Of a stretch of DNA of 25,678 bases, positions 6,230 through 12,565 are shown in pieces. The stretch covers positions 1 through 25,678 of IMG/VR virus record IMGVR_UViG_3300022865_000032. The stretch is one strand, 5' to 3'. Numbering within the stretch: position 1 is the stretch's first letter; each line of letters starts with the position of its first letter. The stretch is from a virus. The notes below the pieces were generated by a model. It saw only the letters and a list, made by a program, of their open reading frames with translations. It made no database searches and was not told where the DNA came from. The position numbers were made by a program, and so were the translations under genes.

Positions 6230-7064
6230 AGCATATTACGAAGCTAATAAAGAAAAATTAAAAGCATATGGTAGAGCATACGGCAAAGCTAATAGAGAAA
6301 AATTAACAGCTCATAAAAAAGAATATTGCGAAGTTAATAAAGAAAGAATAAAAGCTTATGAAAAAGCATATCGCGAAGCTAATAGAGAAAAATTAACAGC
6401 CCAAACAAAAGCATACCATGAAGCTAACAAAGAAAAGATAAAAGCATATCGCGAAGCTAATAGAGAAAAAATAAGAATAAAGGCTAAAGCCTATCGTGAA
6501 GCTAATAAAGAAAAAATAAAAGGCTGGTACAAGGCTAATAAAGAAAAAATAAAAGCTTATGAAAAAGCACATTACGAAGCTAATTCAGAAAAAATAAAAG
6601 CTCGATCAAAAGCATACTACGAAGCTAATACAGAAGAGGTCCTTGCTAAAAACAAAGTATACCGCGAAGCTACTAAAGATAAAATAAAAGCGTACCGTAA
6701 AGCTAATAGAGAAATAAGAATGGCCCAGAAAAGAGCATGGCACAAAACGAATACAGAAAAAATAAAAGTATATGCTAAAACCTACCGCAAAGATAACAGA
6801 GCTATGATGTATACACATGTTGCAAAAAGAAGGGCATTAAAGATGAATCAGTATGAAAAGTTAAGTGCTGATGATAAATTTGTGATAGAAGAGTGCTATG
6901 GGTTAATGCAATTAAGGACTACAAAAATGGGGTTTGCGTGGCATGTAGATCACATTATCCCTTTGAGCAAAGGGGGTTTACATAAGCCCACTAATTTACA
7001 GGTAGTTCCTGCAACATGGAATTTACAAAAAAATAATAACCACCAGGAGAAATGGATTGGCTAA
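6219..7064 (+). CDS. HNH endonuclease with long Lys-rich repeat region
   Basis: The 281-residue product starts at ATG 6219, 5 nt after AAGGGA. Residues ~5-190 are a run of imperfect 11-15-residue units of the type A-Y-x-E-A-N-x-E-K-I-K, which are basic, helical and probably DNA-binding. Residues ~236-275 are the HNH nuclease core: W-H-V-D-H at 241-245, PLSKGG, N259 in TNLQ, and N268 in WNLQKNN. The core looks intact and should cut DNA. Such free-standing phage HNH genes are often homing or nicking enzymes. A 23-nt direct repeat brackets the gene, and a paralogue lies at 7333-7866. The repeat region is extremely A-rich and differs from neighbouring genes. Confidence 0.9.
   Translation: MPSKAYYEANKEKLKAYGRAYGKANREKLTAHKKEYCEVNKERIKAYEKAYREANREKLTAQTKAYHEANKEKIKAYREANREKIRIKAKAYREANKEKIKGWYKANKEKIKAYEKAHYEANSEKIKARSKAYYEANTEEVLAKNKVYREATKDKIKAYRKANREIRMAQKRAWHKTNTEKIKVYAKTYRKDNRAMMYTHVAKRRALKMNQYEKLSADDKFVIEECYGLMQLRTTKMGFAWHVDHIIPLSKGGLHKPTNLQVVPATWNLQKNNNHQEKWIG
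6228..6790 (+). repeat. Tandem coding repeats in HNH gene (approx. 33-45 nt units)
   Basis: Imperfect units around GCATA(T/C)CGCGAAGCTAA followed by A(G/A)AGAAAA(A)T repeat about a dozen times with spacing of 33, 39 or 45 nt, always in frame. They encode A-Y-x-E-A-N-x-E-K units. The purine-rich coding strand explains the long spurious hydrophobic frames on the opposite strand. Confidence 0.85.
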
Positions 7065-7084
7065 AATAAAAAGGGATTGTGATG
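7062..7084 (+). repeat. Direct repeat, right copy, bracketing the first HNH gene
   Basis: It matches 6199-6221 at 22 of 23 positions. Its TAA at 7062-7064 is the HNH stop, and AAGGGA at 7071-7076 plus ATG 7082 start the next gene. Read in the frame of the upstream 83-aa gene it would also encode KIKRDCD and then run GGH to a stop at 7093-7095. Confidence 0.9.
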
Positions 7085-7333
7085 GCGGACATTGAACACG
7101 AAATATATGATGGTCTATTAGTAATGGATCACTTTGATGATTGCATTATTGGAGTAGTAAAGGGTATTGATAATGAAGATAAGATTTGTTACAGCTACCA
7201 ATGTATCATCGCTAAACTTATGTGTGATGATGAGATGGAAGAGATTGATGCAATAGAATATTTTGAGTACAACATGATGGGTGCGTATGTAGGAGAAAAC
7301 ACTCCATGCTTTTTATTTACCGAGGATGATTGA
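7082..7333 (+). CDS. Small acidic phage protein of unknown function (83 aa)
   Basis: I start at ATG 7082, 5 nt from AAGGGA, rather than at the overlapping GTG 7079. The product is strongly acidic (many Asp/Glu, ending FLFTEDD), with DGLLVMDHFDDCIIGVVKGI forming apparent beta strands near the N-terminus. I do not recognise a family. It sits between two HNH genes and may originally have been directly downstream of the 5978-6229 gene. Its stop TGA shares its last base with the next ATG. Confidence 0.65.
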   Translation: MADIEHEIYDGLLVMDHFDDCIIGVVKGIDNEDKICYSYQCIIAKLMCDDEMEEIDAIEYFEYNMMGAYVGENTPCFLFTEDD

Positions 7334-7866
7334 TGCCCTATAAGAATCCTGAAGATAGAAAAGCGTATTGCGAAGCTAATAAAGAAAAAATAGTATCCAA
7401 TAAAAAAGCTTACCGTGAAAGAAATAAAGAAAAGATAAAAGCATATGCCAAGGCTTGGCAAAAAGCTAACAAAGAAAAAATGAAAGCTTACTACGAAGTT
7501 AATAAAGAAAAAATAAAAGCAAATGGCAAAGACTGGAAAAAAACTAATAGAGAAAGGGTAAAAACTAGCAACAAAGCTTACTACGAATCTAATAGAGGTG
7601 CAGCCTGTGCGCGAGTAAAAGTATACAAAGCAAAGAAGAAACAAAATAATCTCATCACTACAAAAGGGGATAAACAGTTAGCAAAATGGATATACACTAT
7701 GGCTTCAAAGCTTACAGAAACAACAGATATTGTGTGGCATGTAGACCATATTAAACCTTTATCCAAAGGGGGTATGCACTCACTAAATAACTTGCAGATT
7801 GCCCCCGCACAATGGAATTTACAAAAGAGTAATAACAACGAGGAAAGATGGAATGGCAAAGATTAA
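7333..7866 (+). CDS. Second HNH endonuclease, repeat-bearing paralogue
   Basis: The 177-residue product starts at ATG 7333, which shares one base with the upstream stop; GAGG at 7322-7325 is a possible ribosome binding site. Residues ~11-88 carry about five units of the A-Y-x-E-A-N-K-E-K-I type, fewer than in the first HNH gene. The C-terminal HNH core has W-H-V-D-H at 135-139, PLSKGG, N153 in NNLQ and N162 in WNLQKSNN, all in the same order and spacing as in its neighbour. The shared ending (NLQ-x2-PA-x-WNLQK) shows the two are paralogues. The nuclease core looks complete. Confidence 0.88.
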   Translation: MPYKNPEDRKAYCEANKEKIVSNKKAYRERNKEKIKAYAKAWQKANKEKMKAYYEVNKEKIKANGKDWKKTNRERVKTSNKAYYESNRGAACARVKVYKAKKKQNNLITTKGDKQLAKWIYTMASKLTETTDIVWHVDHIKPLSKGGMHSLNNLQIAPAQWNLQKSNNNEERWNGKD

Positions 7867-7993
7867 ACAAACAGAAACACGTAGGGAACCCGTACACAAA
7901 CGAACAAAGCAAGGTGGTAGGATACTTAAGACTAGCTCAATGAATAAGAACCAGAAGACTGATTACAAAAAATACAGAGGACAGGGCCGTTGA
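7853..7993 (+). CDS. Very basic 46-aa phage protein
   Basis: ATG 7853 lies inside the 3' end of the HNH gene (14 nt overlap) with GAGGAAA at 7840-7846. The product is almost entirely Lys/Arg/Gln/Thr-rich and ends DYKKYRGQGR. I choose this start over upstream in-frame codons because those lie deep in the HNH core and lack a ribosome binding site. The TGA overlaps the next gene's TTG. It is a plausible small nucleic-acid-binding protein; no family is assigned. Confidence 0.6.
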   Translation: MAKIKQTETRREPVHKRTKQGGRILKTSSMNKNQKTDYKKYRGQGR

Positions 7994-8211
7994 AAACCCT
8001 TATCCATGTTAACCAACATGTTATAAAGTCAAACAGAAAGAACAAGGTAGAAGAACCTGTATTGACTGTTAAGACGTACAAGAGCAACACCTATGCACAT
8101 GAAGTAAATATAAAAGGCGACTCTAAAGTAGTGTACAGCCCAGACAAACCACTATCATGTGGCGCACATGTTTGGATAGAAACCCAATCGGAAGTGGAGA
8201 TAATTAGATAA
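7990..8211 (+). CDS. Conserved small phage protein, HVNQH type
   Basis: The start is TTG 7990, overlapping the previous stop (TTGA) with AGAGGA at 7976-7981; no ATG or GTG start lies further in frame that would keep the conserved N-terminus. The 73-residue product begins MKTLIHVNQHVIKSN and contains LTVKTYKSNTYAHEV and PLSCGAHVWIET. I recall these segments from short uncharacterised phage and bacterial proteins. The pattern is beta-rich. Function is unknown. It overlaps the nuclease gene by one base. Confidence 0.75.
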   Translation: MKTLIHVNQHVIKSNRKNKVEEPVLTVKTYKSNTYAHEVNIKGDSKVVYSPDKPLSCGAHVWIETQSEVEIIR

Positions 8212-8873
8212 TGGTAGATTTTACATGGAGTTACTCTTCCTTAAAAGAGTTTGAGAATTGCCCTAAGAAATATCAAGAAGTAAGAATCTTAAAGAATTAT
8301 TCATTTGTAGATACCCCCCAAACGATATATGGTAAAGAAGTACATGAGGCACTAGAGCTTTATGTGCGTGATGGTAAGCCACTAGCAAAAAACTATTTAC
8401 GCTTCAAGAAGATGGTAGATACATTGATTGCTATCCCGGGAACTAAATATCCTGAATTAAAAATGGCGTTGACTAAGGACTTAAAGCAGTGTGACTTTGA
8501 TGATGAGAACCGATGGGTACGAGGTATCGCTGACTTGGTTATTGTAGATGGTGATAAAGCTTTTGTGATTGATTATAAAACCGGCAGCAATAAATACCCT
8601 GATCCTAAACAGTTGCGGCTGATGGCCTTGATGTGTTTCATTATATTTCCCGAGGTTAATCATATTAAAGCCGGGTTACTATTCTGTATGAAAAATAGTT
8701 TTGTTCAAGAGACGTATACTAGGGATGACATCCATAAATCTTGGAAGAAGTTTGAGAAGATATTAGATCGACTTACCATGTCATATGAGAACGATACGTG
8801 GGTACCTAACCCTACACCCCTATGTGGATGGTGTCCTGTAGAAACATGTGACCACCATAAACCTAGAAGATAG
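8211..8873 (+). CDS. PD-(D/E)XK nuclease, Cas4/RecB-like
   Basis: The 220-residue product has the nuclease signature in order: YSSLKEFENCPKKY (7-21), GKEVHEAL with H45, RGIADLV with D108, VIDYKTG with D121 and K123, and Q134 in KQLRLMAL. It also carries C17 and a C-terminal C205-x2-C208-x4-C213, the arrangement that binds a 4Fe-4S cluster in Cas4 and AddB-type nucleases. It should cut or resect DNA ends. No cas1, cas2 or CRISPR array is near, so a replication/recombination role with the helicase downstream is more likely than spacer acquisition. It starts on the last base of the previous stop (TAATG). Confidence 0.92.
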   Translation: MVDFTWSYSSLKEFENCPKKYQEVRILKNYSFVDTPQTIYGKEVHEALELYVRDGKPLAKNYLRFKKMVDTLIAIPGTKYPELKMALTKDLKQCDFDDENRWVRGIADLVIVDGDKAFVIDYKTGSNKYPDPKQLRLMALMCFIIFPEVNHIKAGLLFCMKNSFVQETYTRDDIHKSWKKFEKILDRLTMSYENDTWVPNPTPLCGWCPVETCDHHKPRR

Positions 8874-8905
8874 TGTATAATTATGGCTAAAAGAGGTAGC
8901 TAATC

Positions 8906-9211
8906 ATGCCATACACAAAGAGTCCTAGACCCTACAAAGCAGAATATAAGAAACAAAAAACACGAGGCGAACATGCAGATCGTATGGAACGTCAACGCGC
9001 TCGACGTAAGATGGACGCTACTAGTGTAGATGCAAATAAGAATGGTAAGGCAGATAAACGTGAGGGTAAAGATGTAGCCCACAAGAAGCCTTTATCTAAA
9101 GGTGGTAGCAATAAGGACGGTGTGACTATCCAGTCAAAATCTAAGAACCGTTCATTCAAAAGAAACTCTGATGGTTCAGTTAAAACCAGACAATATTTAG
9201 CTAATAAATAA
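8906..9211 (+). CDS. Basic HNH-like protein, probably lacking the core Asp
   Basis: The 101-residue product starts at ATG 8906 with AGAGG at about 8891-8895. It is Lys/Arg-rich with a segment DVAHKKPLSKGGSN (about residues 56-69) and a later SKNRSFKR. This layout matches short HNH proteins in which DxDH-x3-P-L-x-K-G-G is followed by a NRS block. Here the motif reads V-A-H where a D-H would be expected, so catalysis is doubtful. It may be a degenerate nuclease or a DNA-binding relative. Similarity to the two HNH genes upstream is limited to PLSKGG. Confidence 0.65.
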   Translation: MPYTKSPRPYKAEYKKQKTRGEHADRMERQRARRKMDATSVDANKNGKADKREGKDVAHKKPLSKGGSNKDGVTIQSKSKNRSFKRNSDGSVKTRQYLANK

Positions 9212-9226
9212 AAGGTAAAATAATAC

Positions 9227-9255
9227 TTGCGTTATCTTTTTAGGTAGTGCATACT
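9227..9255 (+). promoter_or_regulatory. Possible sigma70-like promoter before the helicase gene
   Basis: TTGCGT (9227-9232), a 17-nt spacer and CATACT (9250-9255) resemble -35 and -10 boxes, in one of the few gaps (9212-9277) of this arm. The match is 3 of 6 and 4 of 6, so this is weak. Confidence 0.25.
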
Positions 9256-9277
9256 CTAGTTTCCATGAGAGGAAACT

Positions 9278-10846
9278 ATGAAACTAATTGACAATAAAGC
9301 AGTAAAGATTACTGTGCCTAATGAGGTTGCGGGCTTAATACAAAAGCATATACCGAAGGCGACAGTAGTAGAAACAAGAGAGAACTTATCTGACATCCTA
9401 GTATATTGGGGTATCGATGAGATGATTAAACTCAACCAATTGGTTACGTTCAAGAAACCATTACCCTCACCTATAACACGAGACTACAAATGGTCTGGAC
9501 GCTTCCAACCCTTCGATCACCAAAAAGTTACCAGTGAATTTCTAAGTACGCATACTAGGGCATTCTGTTTTAACGAGGCCGGTACAGGTAAAACATCTTC
9601 GGTACTATGGGCATGCGACTATCTTATGAATGAGAAAAAGATTAAGCGTGTACTGGTGGTATGCCCTTTGTCTATCATGACATCTGCTTGGAAGAATGAT
9701 ATTTACAATACGTGTGTGCATAGGGTACCCGGCGTGGCATATGGTACAGCAGATCAACGAAGACTTATTATAGATAACCCTCAGTATGAGTTTGTTATTA
9801 TTAATTATGATGGGGTAAACATTGTTAAAGATGCTATTAAAGAGGCTAACTTTGATTTAGTAGTTATTGATGAGGCCAATGCTTATAAGACAGTGACTAC
9901 TGCTAGGTGGAAAACACTGGCTAAAATACTACGACCTGAGACAAGGCTGTGGATGTTAACAGGTACCCCGGCATCCCAATCTCCTGTAGATGCGTATGGT
10001 TTGGCTCGTTTAGTATGTCCAGATAGAGTGCCTAAATTTTCATCAGCTTGGCGTGACATTGTTATGAAACAGTTAACAAGGTTTAAGTGGGTACCTAAGC
10101 CGGGTAGTGAAACTAAAGTCTTTAACACATTACAACCCGCCATTCGGTTTGCTAAGAATGATTGCTTGGACCTACCCGACGTTATGTATCAGACTAGGAT
10201 AGTTCCTTTAACAAAACAAGTAGAAACTTACTACAACAAACTGAAGAAAGACTTTCTTATTGAAGCAGCGGGAGAAGAGATAAGTGCTGTGAATGCGGCG
10301 GCTAACATGACTAAACTGCTACAGATTTCTGGCGGTGCAGTGTACACCGACGAACATAAAGTAGTCGACTTTGACATTAGTCCTAGACTAAAAGTATTGA
10401 TGGAGACTGTTGACCAAACCAAACATAAAGTATTAGTCTTTGTACCCTACCGACATACCATAGATATTGTTGCTAAGAATCTTAATCAGAACAATATCAC
10501 TACTTCTATTATCAATGGAAGTGTATCAGCACACAACCGCACACAGATTATTAAAGAGTTTCAAACTGCTGATGATCCGAGAGTTCTTGTTGTCCAACCT
10601 CAATCTGCTTCACATGGAGTTACCCTTACCCGGGCCGACACGGTAGTATTCTGGTCGCCTGTGATGAGTGTAGAAGTATACCTCCAATGTATTGCGAGGA
10701 TTGATAGGGTGGGTCAGAAGAATAAGATGACAGTCGTTCATCTGCAAGGATCAGCAATTGAGAAGAGGATGTATGACATGCTACAAGGCAAGGTAGATAA
10801 TCATACGAAGTTAGTAGATTTATATAGAGAGGAGATAGGACTATGA
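9278..10846 (+). CDS. SNF2-type superfamily 2 helicase/translocase
   Basis: A 522-residue ATPase with motif I AGTGKT (101-106), Ia VCPLS, motif II DEAN (198-201, where SNF2 proteins usually have DEAH), motif III TGTP (228-231) and motif VI QCIARIDRVGQ (470-480) with the R474 and R477 arginines. The Q-x2-A-R-x-x-R-x-G-Q form of motif VI is characteristic of SNF2-like proteins. The first ~85 residues are a separate short domain. It likely remodels or unwinds duplex or branched DNA during replication or recombination beside the PD-(D/E)XK nuclease. GAGAGGAAA at 9268-9276 supports the start. Confidence 0.93.
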   Translation: MKLIDNKAVKITVPNEVAGLIQKHIPKATVVETRENLSDILVYWGIDEMIKLNQLVTFKKPLPSPITRDYKWSGRFQPFDHQKVTSEFLSTHTRAFCFNEAGTGKTSSVLWACDYLMNEKKIKRVLVVCPLSIMTSAWKNDIYNTCVHRVPGVAYGTADQRRLIIDNPQYEFVIINYDGVNIVKDAIKEANFDLVVIDEANAYKTVTTARWKTLAKILRPETRLWMLTGTPASQSPVDAYGLARLVCPDRVPKFSSAWRDIVMKQLTRFKWVPKPGSETKVFNTLQPAIRFAKNDCLDLPDVMYQTRIVPLTKQVETYYNKLKKDFLIEAAGEEISAVNAAANMTKLLQISGGAVYTDEHKVVDFDISPRLKVLMETVDQTKHKVLVFVPYRHTIDIVAKNLNQNNITTSIINGSVSAHNRTQIIKEFQTADDPRVLVVQPQSASHGVTLTRADTVVFWSPVMSVEVYLQCIARIDRVGQKNKMTVVHLQGSAIEKRMYDMLQGKVDNHTKLVDLYREEIGL

Positions 10847-11124
10847 ATTTAGATGGCATAGACACACAACTAGGAAACAACTTACATTGTTTTCATGTAG
10901 CAACAGAAGAAACGCCGCATCGAGAGTGGATTGATACCCCAGGATGGGGGCCTAAAGAAATAGAGGTACATTTATTTTTTTGGGATGAACATAATATAAA
11001 TCAGATAAAAGTTTTAAATATACAACACAATAAAGGAATAACACTTACCAATTGGTCAAGTGATGAGGGGGCTTCTACGCTTTTAAGAAAAGAGATTGTA
11101 AATTTAAGGGGAAAAAATAAATGA
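10843..11124 (+). CDS. Small phage protein of unknown function (93 aa)
   Basis: Its start overlaps the helicase stop by 4 nt (ATGA), and its own stop overlaps the next ATG at 11121. The product is acidic, Trp- and His-rich (HREWIDTPGWGPKEIEVHLF) and appears beta-rich. I know no family. It is AT-richer than the helicase gene. Translational coupling suggests that it is made with the replication proteins. Confidence 0.65.
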   Translation: MNLDGIDTQLGNNLHCFHVATEETPHREWIDTPGWGPKEIEVHLFFWDEHNINQIKVLNIQHNKGITLTNWSSDEGASTLLRKEIVNLRGKNK

Positions 11125-11522
11125 GTGATATAAAGGTAGGAACCTTAGTTGAAAGTTACCTTGCTATTAGACGAGAGCGAGAGATATTAGCTAAGAAATT
11201 TGAACAAGAAGATAGTGTCTACAAAGATCAGTTGAATAGACTGGAGGAGGCGATGCTAGAAACTTGTAACGATATTGGTGCTGAAACATTACGCACTGAA
11301 AGTGGCACAATTATTAAGTCTTTAAAAGAGAACTATGTTTGTGGGGATTGGGATAATTTTAAGCAGTATATCCTTGAGAACCAAGCGTTGGAGTTACTTC
11401 AACAGCGCATTAGCCAAACAAACTTTAAAGAGTTTTTAAGCACGAGGGGAGAAGAAGGATTACCTCCTGGAATTAGTACGATGAGAGAGTTTAAAATAAC
11501 TGTACGTAAACCAACAACTTAA
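11121..11522 (+). CDS. Conserved phage protein next to ssDNA-binding gene
   Basis: A 133-residue product with an N-terminal coiled-coil-like helix (residues ~13-50), then a strand-rich segment (TLRTESGTIIKS), W77 in GDWDNFKQYI, QALELLQQRISQTNFKEF (88-105), LPPGI (114-118) and a strand FKITVRK at the end. I recall this layout from uncharacterised phage proteins encoded beside single-stranded DNA-binding proteins, which agrees with the gene order here. A replication accessory role is likely but undefined. The stop is followed by AAGGAG, the ribosome binding site of the next gene. Confidence 0.75.
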   Translation: MSDIKVGTLVESYLAIRREREILAKKFEQEDSVYKDQLNRLEEAMLETCNDIGAETLRTESGTIIKSLKENYVCGDWDNFKQYILENQALELLQQRISQTNFKEFLSTRGEEGLPPGISTMREFKITVRKPTT

Positions 11523-11533
11523 GGAGAACTACT

Positions 11534-12202
11534 ATGGCTCAACAGCCTATTACATTTACAACGCCGAAAGGCATTGCGCAATATCCTTGGTTATCCACAC
11601 CGGATACTAAGTTTTCAGAGGAAGGGGAATATAAAGTTAATCTTATTATTCCTAAACAAGAAGCTATACCTGTATTAAAACAAATCAATGAGGTCTATGC
11701 TCAAAACGTTGAAAGCGAACTTAAGAAGGCCGGCGGTAAGGAAATTAAAAAAGCCCCACCACCGTACGCAGAAGAGCTTGATGAGACGGGTCAACCTACG
11801 GGTAACGTGATCCTTCGATTTAAATCAAAAGCCGCTTATAAGCCAGCTATCTTTGATTCTAAAGGCATCCCTATGATAGAAAGTAACATCTGGGGTGGGT
11901 CTGAGCTTAAAGTTAATGGTTCCGTAGCACCTTACTTCACTAGTTTAATTGGTGCGGGTGTTGCTTTAAGGTTAAGAGCAGTACAAGTTATCCAGTATGT
12001 ACAGGGTAACAGTTCATCATCTCGCTTCGGGTTCGAAGAAGAAGTTGGGTATGAGCACAAAGCTCCTAAGACTTTTGAAGAAGTTGCGGCTCCGACACAA
12101 GCTCCGGCAGTTGCAGAACCAACAGTACGTGCTGAGACATCTCCTCCTGTTAAACCGGCGGATGATTTATCAGACATCATTAACCAATGGGCTAAGGCTT
12201 AA
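11534..12202 (+). CDS. Single-stranded DNA-binding protein (DUF2815/gp2.5-like)
   Basis: The 222-residue product starts 7 nt after AAGGAG. An OB-fold-like region (~5-150) has FTTPKGIAQYPWLSTPDTKF, KVNLIIPK, and a strand-rich LRFKSKAAYKP through WGGSELKVNGSVAPY. This is followed by a Pro/Ala/Glu-rich linker and a short acidic tail DDLSDIINQW. The tail is the feature that lets T7 gp2.5 and similar proteins contact polymerase and helicase, although this one ends AKA rather than in an aromatic residue. It is expected to coat ssDNA at the replication fork. Homology to DUF2815-type phage proteins is by recall. Confidence 0.85.
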   Translation: MAQQPITFTTPKGIAQYPWLSTPDTKFSEEGEYKVNLIIPKQEAIPVLKQINEVYAQNVESELKKAGGKEIKKAPPPYAEELDETGQPTGNVILRFKSKAAYKPAIFDSKGIPMIESNIWGGSELKVNGSVAPYFTSLIGAGVALRLRAVQVIQYVQGNSSSSRFGFEEEVGYEHKAPKTFEEVAAPTQAPAVAEPTVRAETSPPVKPADDLSDIINQWAKA

Positions 12203-12204
12203 TT

Positions 12205-12552
12205 ATGCCTAAAAAATATAGCCAAGAGTTTTTGGTTGAGTTGAATACTCTTGATGAGACAAGACTCGGTGTGCAGTTAGCGAAGGCCTGTGTTAATGCA
12301 GAACTTCCTATCACCGAAATAGCAAAAGTCTTTGAGGTATCCCGGATGACTGTACACAGTTGGTTCCGGGGTTCCCCTATTCGAGATAAAAATGAGTCTA
12401 AGATTAAGAGATTTTTAGTAGCTCTTGATGGCGCATGGAAAGCTCAATTAGAAAACCATACTCAAGATTTACCTATTTCAGAGATGAAAAAGGCTAGGAC
12501 GTTTTTAGAAACGAATATTATTCCTAAAATCGTTGAAGATAAATCCATATAA
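12205..12552 (+). CDS. Helix-turn-helix DNA-binding protein
   Basis: The 115-residue product has a helix-turn-helix at about residues 24-58: VQLAKACVNAELPITEIAKV, then VSRMTVHSWFRG, where the recognition helix carries SRMTVHSWF. The C-terminal half is helical and charged. It resembles small phage HTH proteins found just upstream of primase-helicase genes. It may act as a transcription regulator of this arm or as a replication-site binding protein. It starts 2 nt after the previous stop; the upstream ribosome binding site is weak (AAGG). Confidence 0.8.
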   Translation: MPKKYSQEFLVELNTLDETRLGVQLAKACVNAELPITEIAKVFEVSRMTVHSWFRGSPIRDKNESKIKRFLVALDGAWKAQLENHTQDLPISEMKKARTFLETNIIPKIVEDKSI

Positions 12553-12560
12553 GGTATACT
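12533..12560 (+). promoter_or_regulatory. Possible sigma70-like promoter at primase-helicase start
   Basis: TTGAAG (12533-12538), a 16-nt spacer and TATACT (12555-12560) match -35 at 4 of 6 and -10 at 5 of 6. The start of transcription would fall at or just after ATG 12566, so if real it implies a leaderless message or use of a later start such as ATG 12617. Confidence 0.3.
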
Positions 12561-12565
12561 AGAAA

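Noticed and set aside
6228-6790. Repeat array considered as CRISPR or regulatory iterons
   Set aside because: Units vary in length (33-45 nt), have no unique spacers of constant size and are all in one coding frame of an HNH protein.
7195-7644. Long - strand frame rich in Phe/Ser/Tyr across the second HNH gene, and a similar one at 6606-6818
   Set aside because: It is the reverse complement of the purine-rich Lys/Glu repeats, so the hydrophobic look is an artefact; no ribosome binding site and it crosses two + strand genes.
8211-8873. Cas4-like nuclease as evidence of a CRISPR system
   Set aside because: No cas1, cas2, effector or repeat-spacer array exists in the window; phages often carry such nucleases alone.
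8876-8881. Perfect TATAAT just after the nuclease gene
   Set aside because: No -35 box at 15-19 nt and no extended -10 TGn; in AT-rich DNA this hexamer alone is weak evidence.
9214-9241. AT-rich inverted repeat (AAAAGGTAA with TTATCTTTT)
   Set aside because: The stem is almost all A-T with a G-U pair and a 13-nt loop, and there is no separate T-tract; too weak to call a terminator.
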